From an uncultured Cetobacterium sp. (GTDB taxonomy: Bacteria > Fusobacteriota > Fusobacteriia > Fusobacteriales > Fusobacteriaceae): DNA of 12,651 bases. Location of the stretch: assembly GCA_900766645.1 (NCBI GenBank), contig CAAFWD010000084.1, forward strand, positions 1 to 12,651. Direction: 5' to 3'. The position numbers were made by a program, and so were the translations under genes. Below, piece by piece: positions 1 to 6,929 of the stretch. A model generated the notes under the pieces. The model saw only the letters and a program-made list of their open reading frames with translations. It was not told where the DNA came from and ran no database searches. Positions within the stretch are counted from its first letter, which is position 1; every line of letters begins with the position of its first letter.

Positions 1-58
1 ATATAAACTACTGTTTTTATACAATGAACAAAAGTACTAAAAAAACAGAAAGAAAAGC

Positions 59-88
59 TTGTAATTTGAAGTATAATTATGCTAATAT
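59..88 (+). promoter_or_regulatory. candidate promoter of the NSS transporter gene
   Basis: A -35-like TTGTAA (59-64) is followed after 18 bp by TAATAT (83-88), with TGC directly before it (80-82), an extended -10. This would start transcription about 25 bases before the start codon. The match is moderate and the region is AT-rich, so alternatives such as the TATAAT at 86-91 cannot be excluded. Confidence 0.35.
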
Positions 89-118
89 AATCAAAATAAA
101 ATTTGAGAGGTGGTATAT

Positions 119-1540
119 ATGTCAAAAGAAAGAGGTAACTGGGGCTCGAGTATCGGATTTGTTTTAGCAGCAGCTGGATCTGCTATTGGTTTAGGAAATT
201 TATGGAAATTTCCATATTTAGCTGGTCAAAATGGAGGGGGAGCATTTGTTGTTGTTTATTTAGCATTTATTGTTATATTAGGTTTTTCTTTAATGTTAGG
301 TGAAATGGCTATAGGTAAAAAAGGGCAATTAGATGCTTATGGTTCATATAATGCTATAAAAAAAGGGTGGGGAATAGCTGGATTCTTTGGAATTTTAACT
401 TGTTTTATAATCTATTCATACTATATTGTAATAGCTGGATGGATTGTAAAATATATTACTTTCTATATCACTGGAGGACTTAAAGAAGATCCTGTTAATG
501 TATTTGGAAGCTTTATTTCATCAGGAACTTCTCCAATTATATATAGTTTAATCATCGTTGGAGTAACTGCATTTATAGTCTTAAAAGGAATCTCTGGTGG
601 AATCGAAAAAGCTAGTAAAATTATGATGCCTATACTTTTTGTTTTCTTAATTATAACTGTTTTAAGATCTGTAACTCTTCCTGGAGCATCAAAAGGATTA
701 GTATACTTCTTAAAACCTAATTTTTCTGCTATAACTCCTCAAGTTGTCTTAGCTGCAGTTGGGCAAGTATTCTTCTCTCTTAGTTTAGGAATGGGGGTTA
801 TGATCACTTATGGAAGTTACCTTCCTAAAGATTCTAATTTACCTAAAAATGCTATTTACATTCCAGTTTTAGATACCCTTGTTGCTCTATTAGCTGGACT
901 TGCTATTCTTCCTGCTGTTTTTGCTTTTGGACTTGAGCCTACAGCTGGTCCTGGTTTAATTTTTATAACTTTACCAAAAGTGTTCTCGGCTATGCCTCTT
1001 GGTAATCTATTTGGAATTATATTCTTTATTTTAGTTCTTTTTGCTGCATTAACATCGACTATTTCTCTTTTAGAAGTTGTTGTTTCTTTTGCAGGGGATC
1101 AGTTTAAAGTTGAAAGAAAAAAGGCTGTTCTACTTATTAGTGGAATTATTGCTATCCTAGCGATTCCTAACTCTAATTCATTTGGATCTATGGCAAATTT
1201 CAAAATATTTGGAAGAAATTTCTTTGATTTTGGTGGATTTTTAACTGACAATATTTTACTTCCACTTGGCGGATTACTACTTTGTATTTTCATCGGATTC
1301 ATTTGGAATAAAGATGAATTAAAGCAAGAAGTTACAAATAATGAAACAATTAGTTTCAAATATTTTGATCTTTGGGTTTTTGGAATGAAATTTGTAGGTG
1401 TTCAACTATTATCGTTGATTTTACTTCAAGCTTTAGGAGTTTCTGGAATTCTTTTAAATGGTCTTCTATTAGCAATATTTGCAGTTCAAGTCACTTTTTC
1501 TATGAAAGAGAAAAAAAATAGTGTCAATCCCGCTCGTTAA
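119..1540 (+). CDS. sodium-dependent neurotransmitter-symporter (NSS/SNF) family transporter
   Basis: A 473-residue integral membrane protein of the NSS family, which takes up amino acids or similar solutes driven by Na+ in the cytoplasmic membrane. The N-terminal stretch running from AAAGSAIGLGNLWKFPYLAG into QNGGGAFVVVYL is the family signature of TM1 (sodium and substrate site) and TM2. About 11-12 hydrophobic segments follow, and the length is normal for bacterial members. The start is placed at the ATG at 119 because GAGAGGTGG (104-112) is well spaced for it. A frame-compatible GTG at 110 lies inside that ribosome binding site and is unlikely. The gene has its own candidate promoter, and no clear terminator hairpin follows it. 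The substrate cannot be told from sequence; an amino acid is the usual case. The family call is very secure. Confidence 0.95.
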   Translation: MSKERGNWGSSIGFVLAAAGSAIGLGNLWKFPYLAGQNGGGAFVVVYLAFIVILGFSLMLGEMAIGKKGQLDAYGSYNAIKKGWGIAGFFGILTCFIIYSYYIVIAGWIVKYITFYITGGLKEDPVNVFGSFISSGTSPIIYSLIIVGVTAFIVLKGISGGIEKASKIMMPILFVFLIITVLRSVTLPGASKGLVYFLKPNFSAITPQVVLAAVGQVFFSLSLGMGVMITYGSYLPKDSNLPKNAIYIPVLDTLVALLAGLAILPAVFAFGLEPTAGPGLIFITLPKVFSAMPLGNLFGIIFFILVLFAALTSTISLLEVVVSFAGDQFKVERKKAVLLISGIIAILAIPNSNSFGSMANFKIFGRNFFDFGGFLTDNILLPLGGLLLCIFIGFIWNKDELKQEVTNNETISFKYFDLWVFGMKFVGVQLLSLILLQALGVSGILLNGLLLAIFAVQVTFSMKEKKNSVNPAR

Positions 1541-1567
1541 ATTTCTTTTATTTAATCTAAAATATTC

Positions 1568-1597
1568 CTTACATATTTATAAATATTTTGATATGAT
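1568..1597 (+). promoter_or_regulatory. candidate promoter of the 49-residue protein gene
   Basis: CTTACA (1568-1573) and TATGAT (1592-1597) are separated by 18 bp. The spacer holds a perfect 14-bp AT palindrome (ATATTTATAAATAT, 1573-1586), which could be a regulator site or just AT-rich chance. Confidence 0.35.
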
Positions 1598-1639
1598 AAA
1601 GAAAATGACACATCAAAATAAATATAATAGGAGTTTTGT

Positions 1640-1789
1640 ATGAGTACAGAAATTAAAAAGAATTTAAACAACACTGAATCTTTAAAAGAAAATGAAAAAA
1701 AGATGAAGGAAGAATTAAAAAAACAGGAAAAAGAATTAAAAGAACTACACAACAAATATTATAGGAATTCTGGTGTTCATAGGATTTAA
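1640..1789 (+). CDS. small highly charged protein of unknown function, 49 residues
   Basis: A 49-codon frame starting at ATG 1640 behind AGGAG (1629-1633, 6-nt spacing) and ending at TAA 1787-1789. The protein opens MSTEIKKNLNNTESL, continues as a Lys/Glu-rich stretch (about residues 16-36, of the EKKMKEELKKQEKELKEL kind) likely to form one amphipathic or coiled-coil helix, and ends in YYRNSGVHRI. There is no signal peptide, membrane segment or cysteine. I do not recognise a family. Support for a real gene is the complete expression unit: a candidate promoter upstream, a good ribosome binding site and a strong intrinsic terminator 8 bases after the stop. The antisense frame across this region is low-complexity and has no such signals. 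It could act as a small nucleic-acid- or protein-binding factor, but nothing in the sequence shows this. Confidence 0.65.
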   Translation: MSTEIKKNLNNTESLKENEKKMKEELKKQEKELKELHNKYYRNSGVHRI

Positions 1790-1796
1790 AAAATTT

Positions 1797-1840
1797 ACTC
1801 CATAAAAAGATAAAACTTTTTATGGAGTTTTTTATTTTTT
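1797..1840 (+). terminator. intrinsic terminator after the 49-residue protein gene
   Basis: A 13-bp perfect stem (ACTCCATAAAAAG, 1797-1809, with CTTTTTATGGAGT, 1816-1828) around a 6-nt loop is followed by an almost pure T run to 1840. It separates this small transcript from the regulator gene starting at 1894. Confidence 0.85.
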
Positions 1841-1893
1841 TCTAAATCTGTTTATGATATTATTAATAGAAGAAATTTTTAGGAGGATATATT

Positions 1894-2691
1894 TTGGATG
1901 TAATATATGAAATAAAACAAAAATATAGTGCTTTCTCTCAAAAAGAAAAAGAGATTGCTAATTATATTTTAAATTATAAAGATAATATAAATAATATTTC
2001 TATCACAAATTTAGCCAAAGATATTGGAACATCTACTTCAACTTTAACTAGATTTTCCAAAAAAATAAATTGTGAAAGCTTTGTTGATATGAAAATTAAA
2101 CTTAATCTTTCTAACCAATCAACAAATTCTATAAATAGTAATGATCTTTTCACTGCAGTTCATACCTATTATACTGAAGTAATTGAACAAACAAATAAAT
2201 TAATTAATAAAAAATTTATTTACGAAATTGTCAAAGAAATAAAAAATGCTAAAAAAATATATATTTATGGAGTTGGTAGTTCTGGATTAACTGCTCAAGA
2301 ATTTATGCAAAGATTGCTTAGAATGGGATTTAATGTTTCATCTATAACTGATTCACATATGATGATAATAAATAGTGCCATTGTCTCCAAAGAGGATTTA
2401 GTCATTGGAATTTCTATTTCAGGTGAAACTAAAGAGGTTGTTAACTCCTTAAGAGTTTCACAAAAAAATGGAGCTAAAACTATTAGTGTTACAAGTTTTC
2501 CAAATAGTAGCTTAAAAGAGTTTTCAAACTATATCATTCCTATTTGTGCTTCTGACTTTATAAATAAAACTAATTTTATCAATACTCAATTCTCAACAAT
2601 GTATCTTTTTGATCTAATCTCTACAATACTTTTAGAAGATAAAGAACTAAAAAATAAAATGCAACTCACAATTGAAGCAATTTTAAAATAA
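1894..2691 (+). CDS. RpiR/MurR-family transcriptional regulator (HTH + SIS domain)
   Basis: A 265-residue regulator. Residues 1-75 form the RpiR-type winged helix-turn-helix, with the recognition region SITNLAKDIGTSTSTLTRFS around residues 36-55. Residues about 105-245 form a SIS phosphosugar-binding domain with the motifs GVGSSG (126-131) and GISISGET (172-179). Family members usually sense a sugar phosphate or amino-sugar phosphate and control adjacent catabolic genes. The start is TTG at 1894, fixed by AGGAGG at 1881-1886 with 7-nt spacing; the nearby ATG at 1898 is out of frame and hits a stop at once. The next genes, an EIICB permease and NanE, suggest it responds to ManNAc-6-P or GlcNAc-6-P, and the twin palindromes before the permease gene are its likely operators. 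That ligand and those sites are inference. Confidence 0.9.
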   Translation: MDVIYEIKQKYSAFSQKEKEIANYILNYKDNINNISITNLAKDIGTSTSTLTRFSKKINCESFVDMKIKLNLSNQSTNSINSNDLFTAVHTYYTEVIEQTNKLINKKFIYEIVKEIKNAKKIYIYGVGSSGLTAQEFMQRLLRMGFNVSSITDSHMMIINSAIVSKEDLVIGISISGETKEVVNSLRVSQKNGAKTISVTSFPNSSLKEFSNYIIPICASDFINKTNFINTQFSTMYLFDLISTILLEDKELKNKMQLTIEAILK

Positions 2692-2714
2692 ACAGCTCTA
2701 TAGCTGTTTTTTTT
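2690..2714 (+). terminator. intrinsic terminator after the RpiR-type regulator gene
   Basis: AAACAGCT (2690-2697) pairs with AGCTGTTT (2702-2709) around a CTAT loop, followed by T to 2714. The hairpin starts in the regulator's stop codon, so the PTS operon downstream probably has its own promoter. Confidence 0.7.
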
Positions 2715-2739
2715 GTTGTAAAAATAAAAAAAATGTGAT

Positions 2740-2758
2740 ATATTTGTACTACAAATAT
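2740..2758. promoter_or_regulatory. inverted repeat upstream of the PTS genes
   Basis: ATATTTGT-ACT-ACAAATAT is a 19-bp dyad with 8-bp perfect arms, different in sequence from the two palindromes immediately downstream. It contains a possible -35 (TTGTAC, 2744-2749), to which a poor -10 (TAATTT, 2767-2772) would fit at 17 bp. It may be the binding site of a second regulator; no consensus I know fits it well. Confidence 0.35.
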
Positions 2759-2759
2759 C

Positions 2760-2776
2760 AAGAAAATAATTTTCTT
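2760..2776. promoter_or_regulatory. candidate operator, copy 1 of twin palindrome
   Basis: AAGAAAATAATTTTCTT has two 8-bp perfect arms around a central A. An identical 17-bp copy lies exactly 30 bp downstream. The position before the EIICB gene and beside an RpiR-family gene makes it a likely operator for that regulator (inference). Confidence 0.6.
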
Positions 2777-2789
2777 AATATTTTTTAAA

Positions 2790-2806
2790 AAGAAAATAAT
2801 TTTCTT
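2790..2806. promoter_or_regulatory. candidate operator, copy 2 of twin palindrome
   Basis: Second identical copy of AAGAAAATAATTTTCTT, 30 bp centre to centre from the first. That is close to three helical turns, so two dimers would sit on the same face of the DNA. It ends 11 bp before the ribosome binding site of the permease gene, so bound protein would block transcription from any promoter placed upstream. Confidence 0.6.
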
Positions 2807-2827
2807 TTAAGTTACTAGGAGGTTGAA

Positions 2828-4321
2828 ATGTTCAAAAATCTACAAAAAATTGGTAAATCATTTATGTTACCAATAGCTATTTTACCTGCTGCAGGATTAC
2901 TTTTAGGAATTGGTGGAGCTCTTTCAAATGCTAACACTGTTAAAGCTTATCCTTTTTTAAATATTCCACTTTTACAGGGAGTTTTAAAAGTTATGTCTGC
3001 ATCAGGAGAAGTTATTTTTGCTAATTTAGCACTTATTATGTGTATTGGTCTTTCTATTGGTCTTGCTAAAAAAGATAAAGGTACTGCTGGTTTAGCTGGT
3101 GCAGTGTCATTCCTTGTTATGAATGCTTCTATAAAAGGTATGATCACAGCTTTTAATCCTAGTGTAGGATCAATTGACACTGGAATTGTTGGTTCTATTG
3201 TTATTGGTTTTTTAGTTTCTCATTTACATAATAAATATAGTAATATTAAATTACCATCTGTTTTAGGATTCTTCGGTGGATCAAGATTTGTTCCAATTGT
3301 TTCATCTTTTTCTGCAATTGGTATAGGAATCCTATTTTTCCTAACTTGGCCAACTTTCCAAGGATGGTTAACAACTGCAGGTAGAGGAATTGCTAATTTA
3401 GGAATTTTTGGAACTTTCCTTTATGGATTCCTTTTAAGACTTAGTGGAGCTGTTGGTTTACACCATATGATTTATCCTTTATTCTGGTATACAGAACTTG
3501 GTGGAACTGCTGTTGTAGCTGGAAAAAATATAGTCGGAGCTCAAAATATTTTCTTTGCTCAACTTGCTGACCCTAATCATTCTGGTTTATTCACAGAAGG
3601 AACTAGATTCTTTGCTGGACGTTTTGCTACAATGATGTTTGGTCTTCCTGCTGCTTGTCTTGCCATGTACCACTGTACTCCAAAAAATAAAAGAAAAGCT
3701 GTTGGAGGATTGTTCTTAGGTGCCGCAATCACATCATTTATAACTGGTATAACTGAACCAATTGAATTTATGTTTTTATTCGTTGCTCCTTGGTTATATG
3801 GAGTTCACGCTTTCTTTGATGGACTTTCATTCTTAGTTGCAGATTTATTAAATATATCTATTGGAAATACTTTCTCTGGTGGATTAATTGATTTTACTTT
3901 ATTTGGTGTTTTACAAGGAAATGAAGCTACAAACTGGATCTATGTTTTAATTATTGGAGCAATGTGGTTTGCGCTTTATTACTTCTCTTTTGTATTTTTA
4001 ATAAAGCGTTTCAATATTCCAACTCCTGGTAGAGAGGGAGACGATGAGGAAATCAAAATTGTAACTAAAGATTCATTATTTGATACTGCCAAAAATGTTC
4101 TTGAGGCTCTTGGTGGTAAAGAAAATATTGATGATGTTGATGCATGTATAACAAGACTTAGAGTTTCTGTTAAAGATGTTTCAAAAGTTGATAAAGTTAA
4201 AATAAAAAATTTAGGAGCTACTGGGGTTCTTGAGGTTCAAGGTGGAATTCAAGCTATTTTTGGAGCTATGGCAGATCCTATTAAACAAAAAATAAATGAA
4301 ATATTAGAAAATAATAACTAG
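2828..4321 (+). CDS. PTS sugar transporter, EIICB fusion of the glucose/N-acetylglucosamine superfamily
   Basis: A 497-residue phosphotransferase permease. Residues about 1-400 are the membrane EIIC domain, with the conserved GITEPIEF substrate-site motif at 307-314 and an earlier GLHHMIYPLFWYTELGG segment. After a charged linker, residues about 415-495 form the EIIB domain with DACITRLRVSV; Cys440 is the expected phosphorylation site. There is no EIIA domain, so a separate EIIA (Crr-like) encoded elsewhere must supply phosphate. AGGAGG precedes the ATG at a normal distance. Together with NanE it most likely imports N-acetylmannosamine, or another N-acetylated amino sugar, as its 6-phosphate. 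Glucose- or maltose-type specificity cannot be ruled out from sequence alone. Its TAG stop is embedded in the ribosome binding site of nanE, so the two are translationally linked. Confidence 0.93.
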   Translation: MFKNLQKIGKSFMLPIAILPAAGLLLGIGGALSNANTVKAYPFLNIPLLQGVLKVMSASGEVIFANLALIMCIGLSIGLAKKDKGTAGLAGAVSFLVMNASIKGMITAFNPSVGSIDTGIVGSIVIGFLVSHLHNKYSNIKLPSVLGFFGGSRFVPIVSSFSAIGIGILFFLTWPTFQGWLTTAGRGIANLGIFGTFLYGFLLRLSGAVGLHHMIYPLFWYTELGGTAVVAGKNIVGAQNIFFAQLADPNHSGLFTEGTRFFAGRFATMMFGLPAACLAMYHCTPKNKRKAVGGLFLGAAITSFITGITEPIEFMFLFVAPWLYGVHAFFDGLSFLVADLLNISIGNTFSGGLIDFTLFGVLQGNEATNWIYVLIIGAMWFALYYFSFVFLIKRFNIPTPGREGDDEEIKIVTKDSLFDTAKNVLEALGGKENIDDVDACITRLRVSVKDVSKVDKVKIKNLGATGVLEVQGGIQAIFGAMADPIKQKINEILENNN

Positions 4322-4332
4322 GAGGATTTTAA

Positions 4333-4980
4333 ATGAAAAGAGGACTTATTGTTTCATGTCAAGCATTAGAAAATGAGCCTTTACATAGCTCTTTTATTAT
4401 GGGAAGAATGGCTTTAGCTGCTGAAATGGCTGGGGCTGTTGGAATCAGAGCAAATAGTGTAGAAGATATTTTAGAAATAAAAAAAATGGTTGATCTTCCA
4501 ATTATTGGAATCATAAAAAAAGATTATGAAAATATGGTCTCTTATATCACTCCAACTGAAAAAGAATTAAATGCACTTATTGAAGCTAATGTTGATGTCA
4601 TCGCACTTGATGCAACTATCAATGCTGATTTAGATCTTTTAAAGTCTTTAAAAGTAAAGTATCCAAATCAAAAATTTATGGCTGATATCTCAACTGTTGA
4701 AGAAGGGCTTCGTGCTGAAGAGTTTGGCTTTGACTACATTGGGACAACTTTAGTAGGTTACACACAACACTCTAAAGGTTTAAATAATTTTGATGTTTTA
4801 AAAGAACTTATTGCTAAATGTCAAAAGCCTATAATAGCTGAAGGAAATTTTGATACTCCTGAAAAATCAAGACTGGCTATGGAATTAGGATCATATGCTG
4901 TAGTTGTAGGTAGTGCAATCACTAGACCTCAACTTATTGCTAAAAAATTTACTGATGAAATTAATAAAGTAAAATTTTAA
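4333..4980 (+). CDS. nanE: N-acetylmannosamine-6-phosphate 2-epimerase
   Basis: A 215-residue TIM-barrel enzyme converting ManNAc-6-phosphate to GlcNAc-6-phosphate in the cytoplasm, the step that feeds sialic-acid-derived or free ManNAc into amino-sugar catabolism. The N-terminal KRGLIVSCQALENEPLHS, followed by AGAVGIRANSVEDI and PIIGIIKKDY, is diagnostic of the family. Arg39, Lys62, Asp118 and Glu170 stand where the known catalytic set of NanE enzymes is expected (alignment by eye). The ribosome binding site AGGAGG (4320-4325) overlaps the stop codon of the PTS gene, 7 nt before the ATG. No sialate lyase (NanA) or ManNAc kinase (NanK) gene is adjacent. That fits a route in which the PTS itself makes the 6-phosphate, leaving deacetylase and deaminase (NagA/NagB) to be encoded elsewhere. 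Confidence 0.95.
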   Translation: MKRGLIVSCQALENEPLHSSFIMGRMALAAEMAGAVGIRANSVEDILEIKKMVDLPIIGIIKKDYENMVSYITPTEKELNALIEANVDVIALDATINADLDLLKSLKVKYPNQKFMADISTVEEGLRAEEFGFDYIGTTLVGYTQHSKGLNNFDVLKELIAKCQKPIIAEGNFDTPEKSRLAMELGSYAVVVGSAITRPQLIAKKFTDEINKVKF

Positions 4981-4981
4981 A

Positions 4982-5010
4982 TTGACGCCCCCAAACAAAT
5001 AGTATATTAT
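4982..5010 (+). promoter_or_regulatory. candidate promoter of ade
   Basis: TTGACG (4982-4987) and TATTAT (5005-5010) are spaced by exactly 17 bp, one of the best sigma-70-type matches in the window. It starts one base after the nanE stop and would begin a transcript near 5017. That transcript must cross the hairpin at 5045-5096 before reaching ade. Confidence 0.5.
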
Positions 5011-5039
5011 ATTTTTAATTAAATTGTTTATATACTATT
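4998..5039. promoter_or_regulatory. spaced inverted repeat around the ade transcription start
   Basis: AATAGTATAT (4998-5007) is an exact inverted copy of ATATACTATT (5030-5039), 10-bp arms with a 22-bp gap. The left arm overlaps the proposed -10 of ade and the right arm lies just after the expected transcription start. This is the arrangement expected for a repressor bound at two half-sites or forming a small loop. Being AT-only apart from one G/C per arm, chance is possible. Confidence 0.35.
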
Positions 5040-5044
5040 GATAT

Positions 5045-5102
5045 ATCCTCTTTACGAAAAATACTTACACCTCTGTGGGTATTTCGTAAGGAGGATTTTT
5101 TT
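5045..5102 (+). terminator. very long terminator-like hairpin between nanE and ade
   Basis: A 15-bp outer stem (5045-5059 with 5082-5096, one T-G wobble) is topped by seven more pairs after a 2-nt bulge (5062-5068 with 5075-5081), with a 6-nt loop and a T run to 5102. It is a convincing intrinsic terminator for the PTS-nanE transcript. However, only about 14 bases separate the T run from the ade ribosome binding site, leaving no room for a promoter. ade transcripts must therefore pass it, either as readthrough or as regulated attenuation. No purine-riboswitch aptamer is present upstream. Confidence 0.8.
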
Positions 5103-5126
5103 ATTTCTTATTAAAAGGGAGGAAAT

Positions 5127-6854
5127 ATGAATAAAGATCTTAAACATCTTATAGACGTGGCTGAAAAAAAATCAATAGCAGATATAGTTCTTAAAAATTG
5201 TAAAATTATAAATGTTTTTTCCCACGAAATTTTAGAAGGAAACTTAGCTATTGATTCTGGAATTATAATAGGAATGGGAAATTACAGTGGAAATGTTGAG
5301 ATAGATCTTAATGGGAAATATGTAGCTCCTGGTTTAATAGATAGCCATGTTCACATTGAAACCTCCATGGTTCCTCCTCCACAGTTTGCTAGAGCAGTAA
5401 TTCCCAAGGGAACTACAACTGTTATTATTGATCCCCATGAAATTGCTAATGTTTGTGGAATAAAAGGTATTGAATATATGTTAAAATCTAGCGAAAAAAT
5501 CCCTTTAACTGTTTTTTGTATGCTTCCATCCTGTGTTCCTGCAACTAATCTTGAAAACTCCGGAGCTATTTTAGAAGCGAAAGATTTAAATGATTTAATG
5601 AAAAATCCTAGAGTTTTAGGATTGGGCGAGGTTATGAATTATCCTGCAGTTATTCAAGGTGATCGTAAAATTTTAGACAAAATATATCTAGCTAATAAAA
5701 ATGATAAAATTATTGACGGCCACTCACCTGAAATGAGTAAAGAAAATCTTAACTCTTATATTATAAGTGGAATTAAAACTGACCATGAGTGCGTAACTAT
5801 TGATGAAATGATTGAAAAATTAAGAAGAGGGATGTACATTTCAATAAGAGAGGGTAGTGCTGCTAAAAATCTAAAATCTTTAATAAATGGTATCACCAAA
5901 GAAAATGAAAGAAGATGTTTATTTTGTACAGATGATAGGCATATTAATGACATTATTGAAAATGGATATATTAATAACAATATCAAAATGGCAATACAAA
6001 TAGGATTAGATCCTATAACTGCTATTAAAATGGCTACAATTAATATTTGTGAATGTTATGGAATTAAAAATTTAGGAGCTATCGCTCCGGGGTATTTAGC
6101 TGATCTAATTATTATAGATAACCTAAAAGATTTTAATATTCTAGAAGTTATGAAAAACGGAGTTTTTGTAGCCAAAAATGAAAAACCTTTATTTAAATCT
6201 GAAAATATTTTTGCTCCAGAAGTAAATAATACTGTTAATATTAAAAATATATGTCTTGAAGATTTTAAAATAAAACTAACAACATCTAAGGCTAATATTA
6301 TGAGACTTATTCCTCATAGTCTTTTCACAAAAAAAGTTGTCCGACAAATTGATCGTGATCAAGATGGATATTTTAAATTTAATAAAACTCAAGATATTCT
6401 CAAGCTAGCTGTAATTGAAAGGCACAAAGCAACTGGAAATATTGGGTTTGCTTTAGTTGAAAATTTTAGCCTAAAAAATGGAGCTATTGCTTCCACTGTT
6501 GCAAATGACTCACATAACATTTTAGTAATTGGAGATAATGATAAAGATATGTTTTTAGCTGTGAAAGAGATTGAAAAAACTCAAGGTGGAGTAACTATTG
6601 TTTCTCAAGGAGAAGTTTTAAAAACTTTAGAGCTTCCAATAGCAGGACTTATGTCTGATAAGCCTGTAGAAGAGGTTAATAAAATTTTGAAAGATATGCT
6701 AACAATTGCTTATAAAAATCTAAATGTAAATAAAGAGATTGAACCTTTTATGACTTTATCTTTTTTAGCTCTTCCTGTTATTCCTGAAATTAAAGTTACT
6801 GACATGGGATTAGTTGATGTTACTAACTTTAAATTTATAGATATTAGTGTTTAA
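5127..6854 (+). CDS. ade: adenine deaminase
   Basis: A 575-residue amidohydrolase-superfamily enzyme hydrolysing adenine to hypoxanthine and ammonia (EC 3.5.4.2), in purine salvage and catabolism. The length matches the bacterial AdeC type (about 570-600). Visible metal-site and active-site motifs are DSHVHIETSM with His74 and His76, DPHEIANVCG (102-111), DGHSPEM with His199, and CTDDRH with Asp269/Asp270. The C-terminal part, from about residue 395, carries the family-typical segments RHKATGNIGFALV and AIASTVANDSHNILVIG. GGGAGG at 5117-5122 sets the ATG start. Hypoxanthine, the product, could be exchanged by a purine permease such as the one encoded at 8390-9721. The gene lies behind a long terminator hairpin, and a LysE-type gene follows 75 bp downstream without a terminator I can see. 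Confidence 0.96.
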   Translation: MNKDLKHLIDVAEKKSIADIVLKNCKIINVFSHEILEGNLAIDSGIIIGMGNYSGNVEIDLNGKYVAPGLIDSHVHIETSMVPPPQFARAVIPKGTTTVIIDPHEIANVCGIKGIEYMLKSSEKIPLTVFCMLPSCVPATNLENSGAILEAKDLNDLMKNPRVLGLGEVMNYPAVIQGDRKILDKIYLANKNDKIIDGHSPEMSKENLNSYIISGIKTDHECVTIDEMIEKLRRGMYISIREGSAAKNLKSLINGITKENERRCLFCTDDRHINDIIENGYINNNIKMAIQIGLDPITAIKMATINICECYGIKNLGAIAPGYLADLIIIDNLKDFNILEVMKNGVFVAKNEKPLFKSENIFAPEVNNTVNIKNICLEDFKIKLTTSKANIMRLIPHSLFTKKVVRQIDRDQDGYFKFNKTQDILKLAVIERHKATGNIGFALVENFSLKNGAIASTVANDSHNILVIGDNDKDMFLAVKEIEKTQGGVTIVSQGEVLKTLELPIAGLMSDKPVEEVNKILKDMLTIAYKNLNVNKEIEPFMTLSFLALPVIPEIKVTDMGLVDVTNFKFIDISV

Positions 6855-6869
6855 TCATTCTTTCTATTA

Positions 6870-6898
6870 TTTACATTTTTTCCTTAATTTGTTAAGCT
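6870..6898 (+). promoter_or_regulatory. weak candidate promoter before the LysE-type gene
   Basis: TTTACA (6870-6875), a 17-bp spacer and TAAGCT (6893-6898) preceded by TGT give an extended -10 layout, but the -10 hexamer itself is poor. Co-transcription with ade is an equal alternative. Confidence 0.25.
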
Positions 6899-6929
6899 GT
6901 AAACAAAGTTTTAATTAGGAGTTGGTTTT

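Noticed and set aside
24..170. Short plus-strand frame starting at ATG 24
   Set aside because: No ribosome binding site, overlaps the promoter and the first codons of the NSS transporter in another frame, and the composition looks random.
1099..1359. Minus-strand frame inside the NSS transporter gene
   Set aside because: Antisense of a clearly conserved coding region, with no ribosome binding site or recognisable domain.
1552..1755. Minus-strand frame of 67 codons, Phe/Ser-rich
   Set aside because: It is the low-complexity complement of the Lys/Glu-rich plus-strand gene at 1640-1789, which has a ribosome binding site and terminator while this frame has neither.
4981..5126. Possible purine riboswitch before ade
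   Set aside because: The conserved J2/3 GUUUCUAC and the L2/L3 GG-CC pair are absent; only a promoter-like sequence and a hairpin are present.
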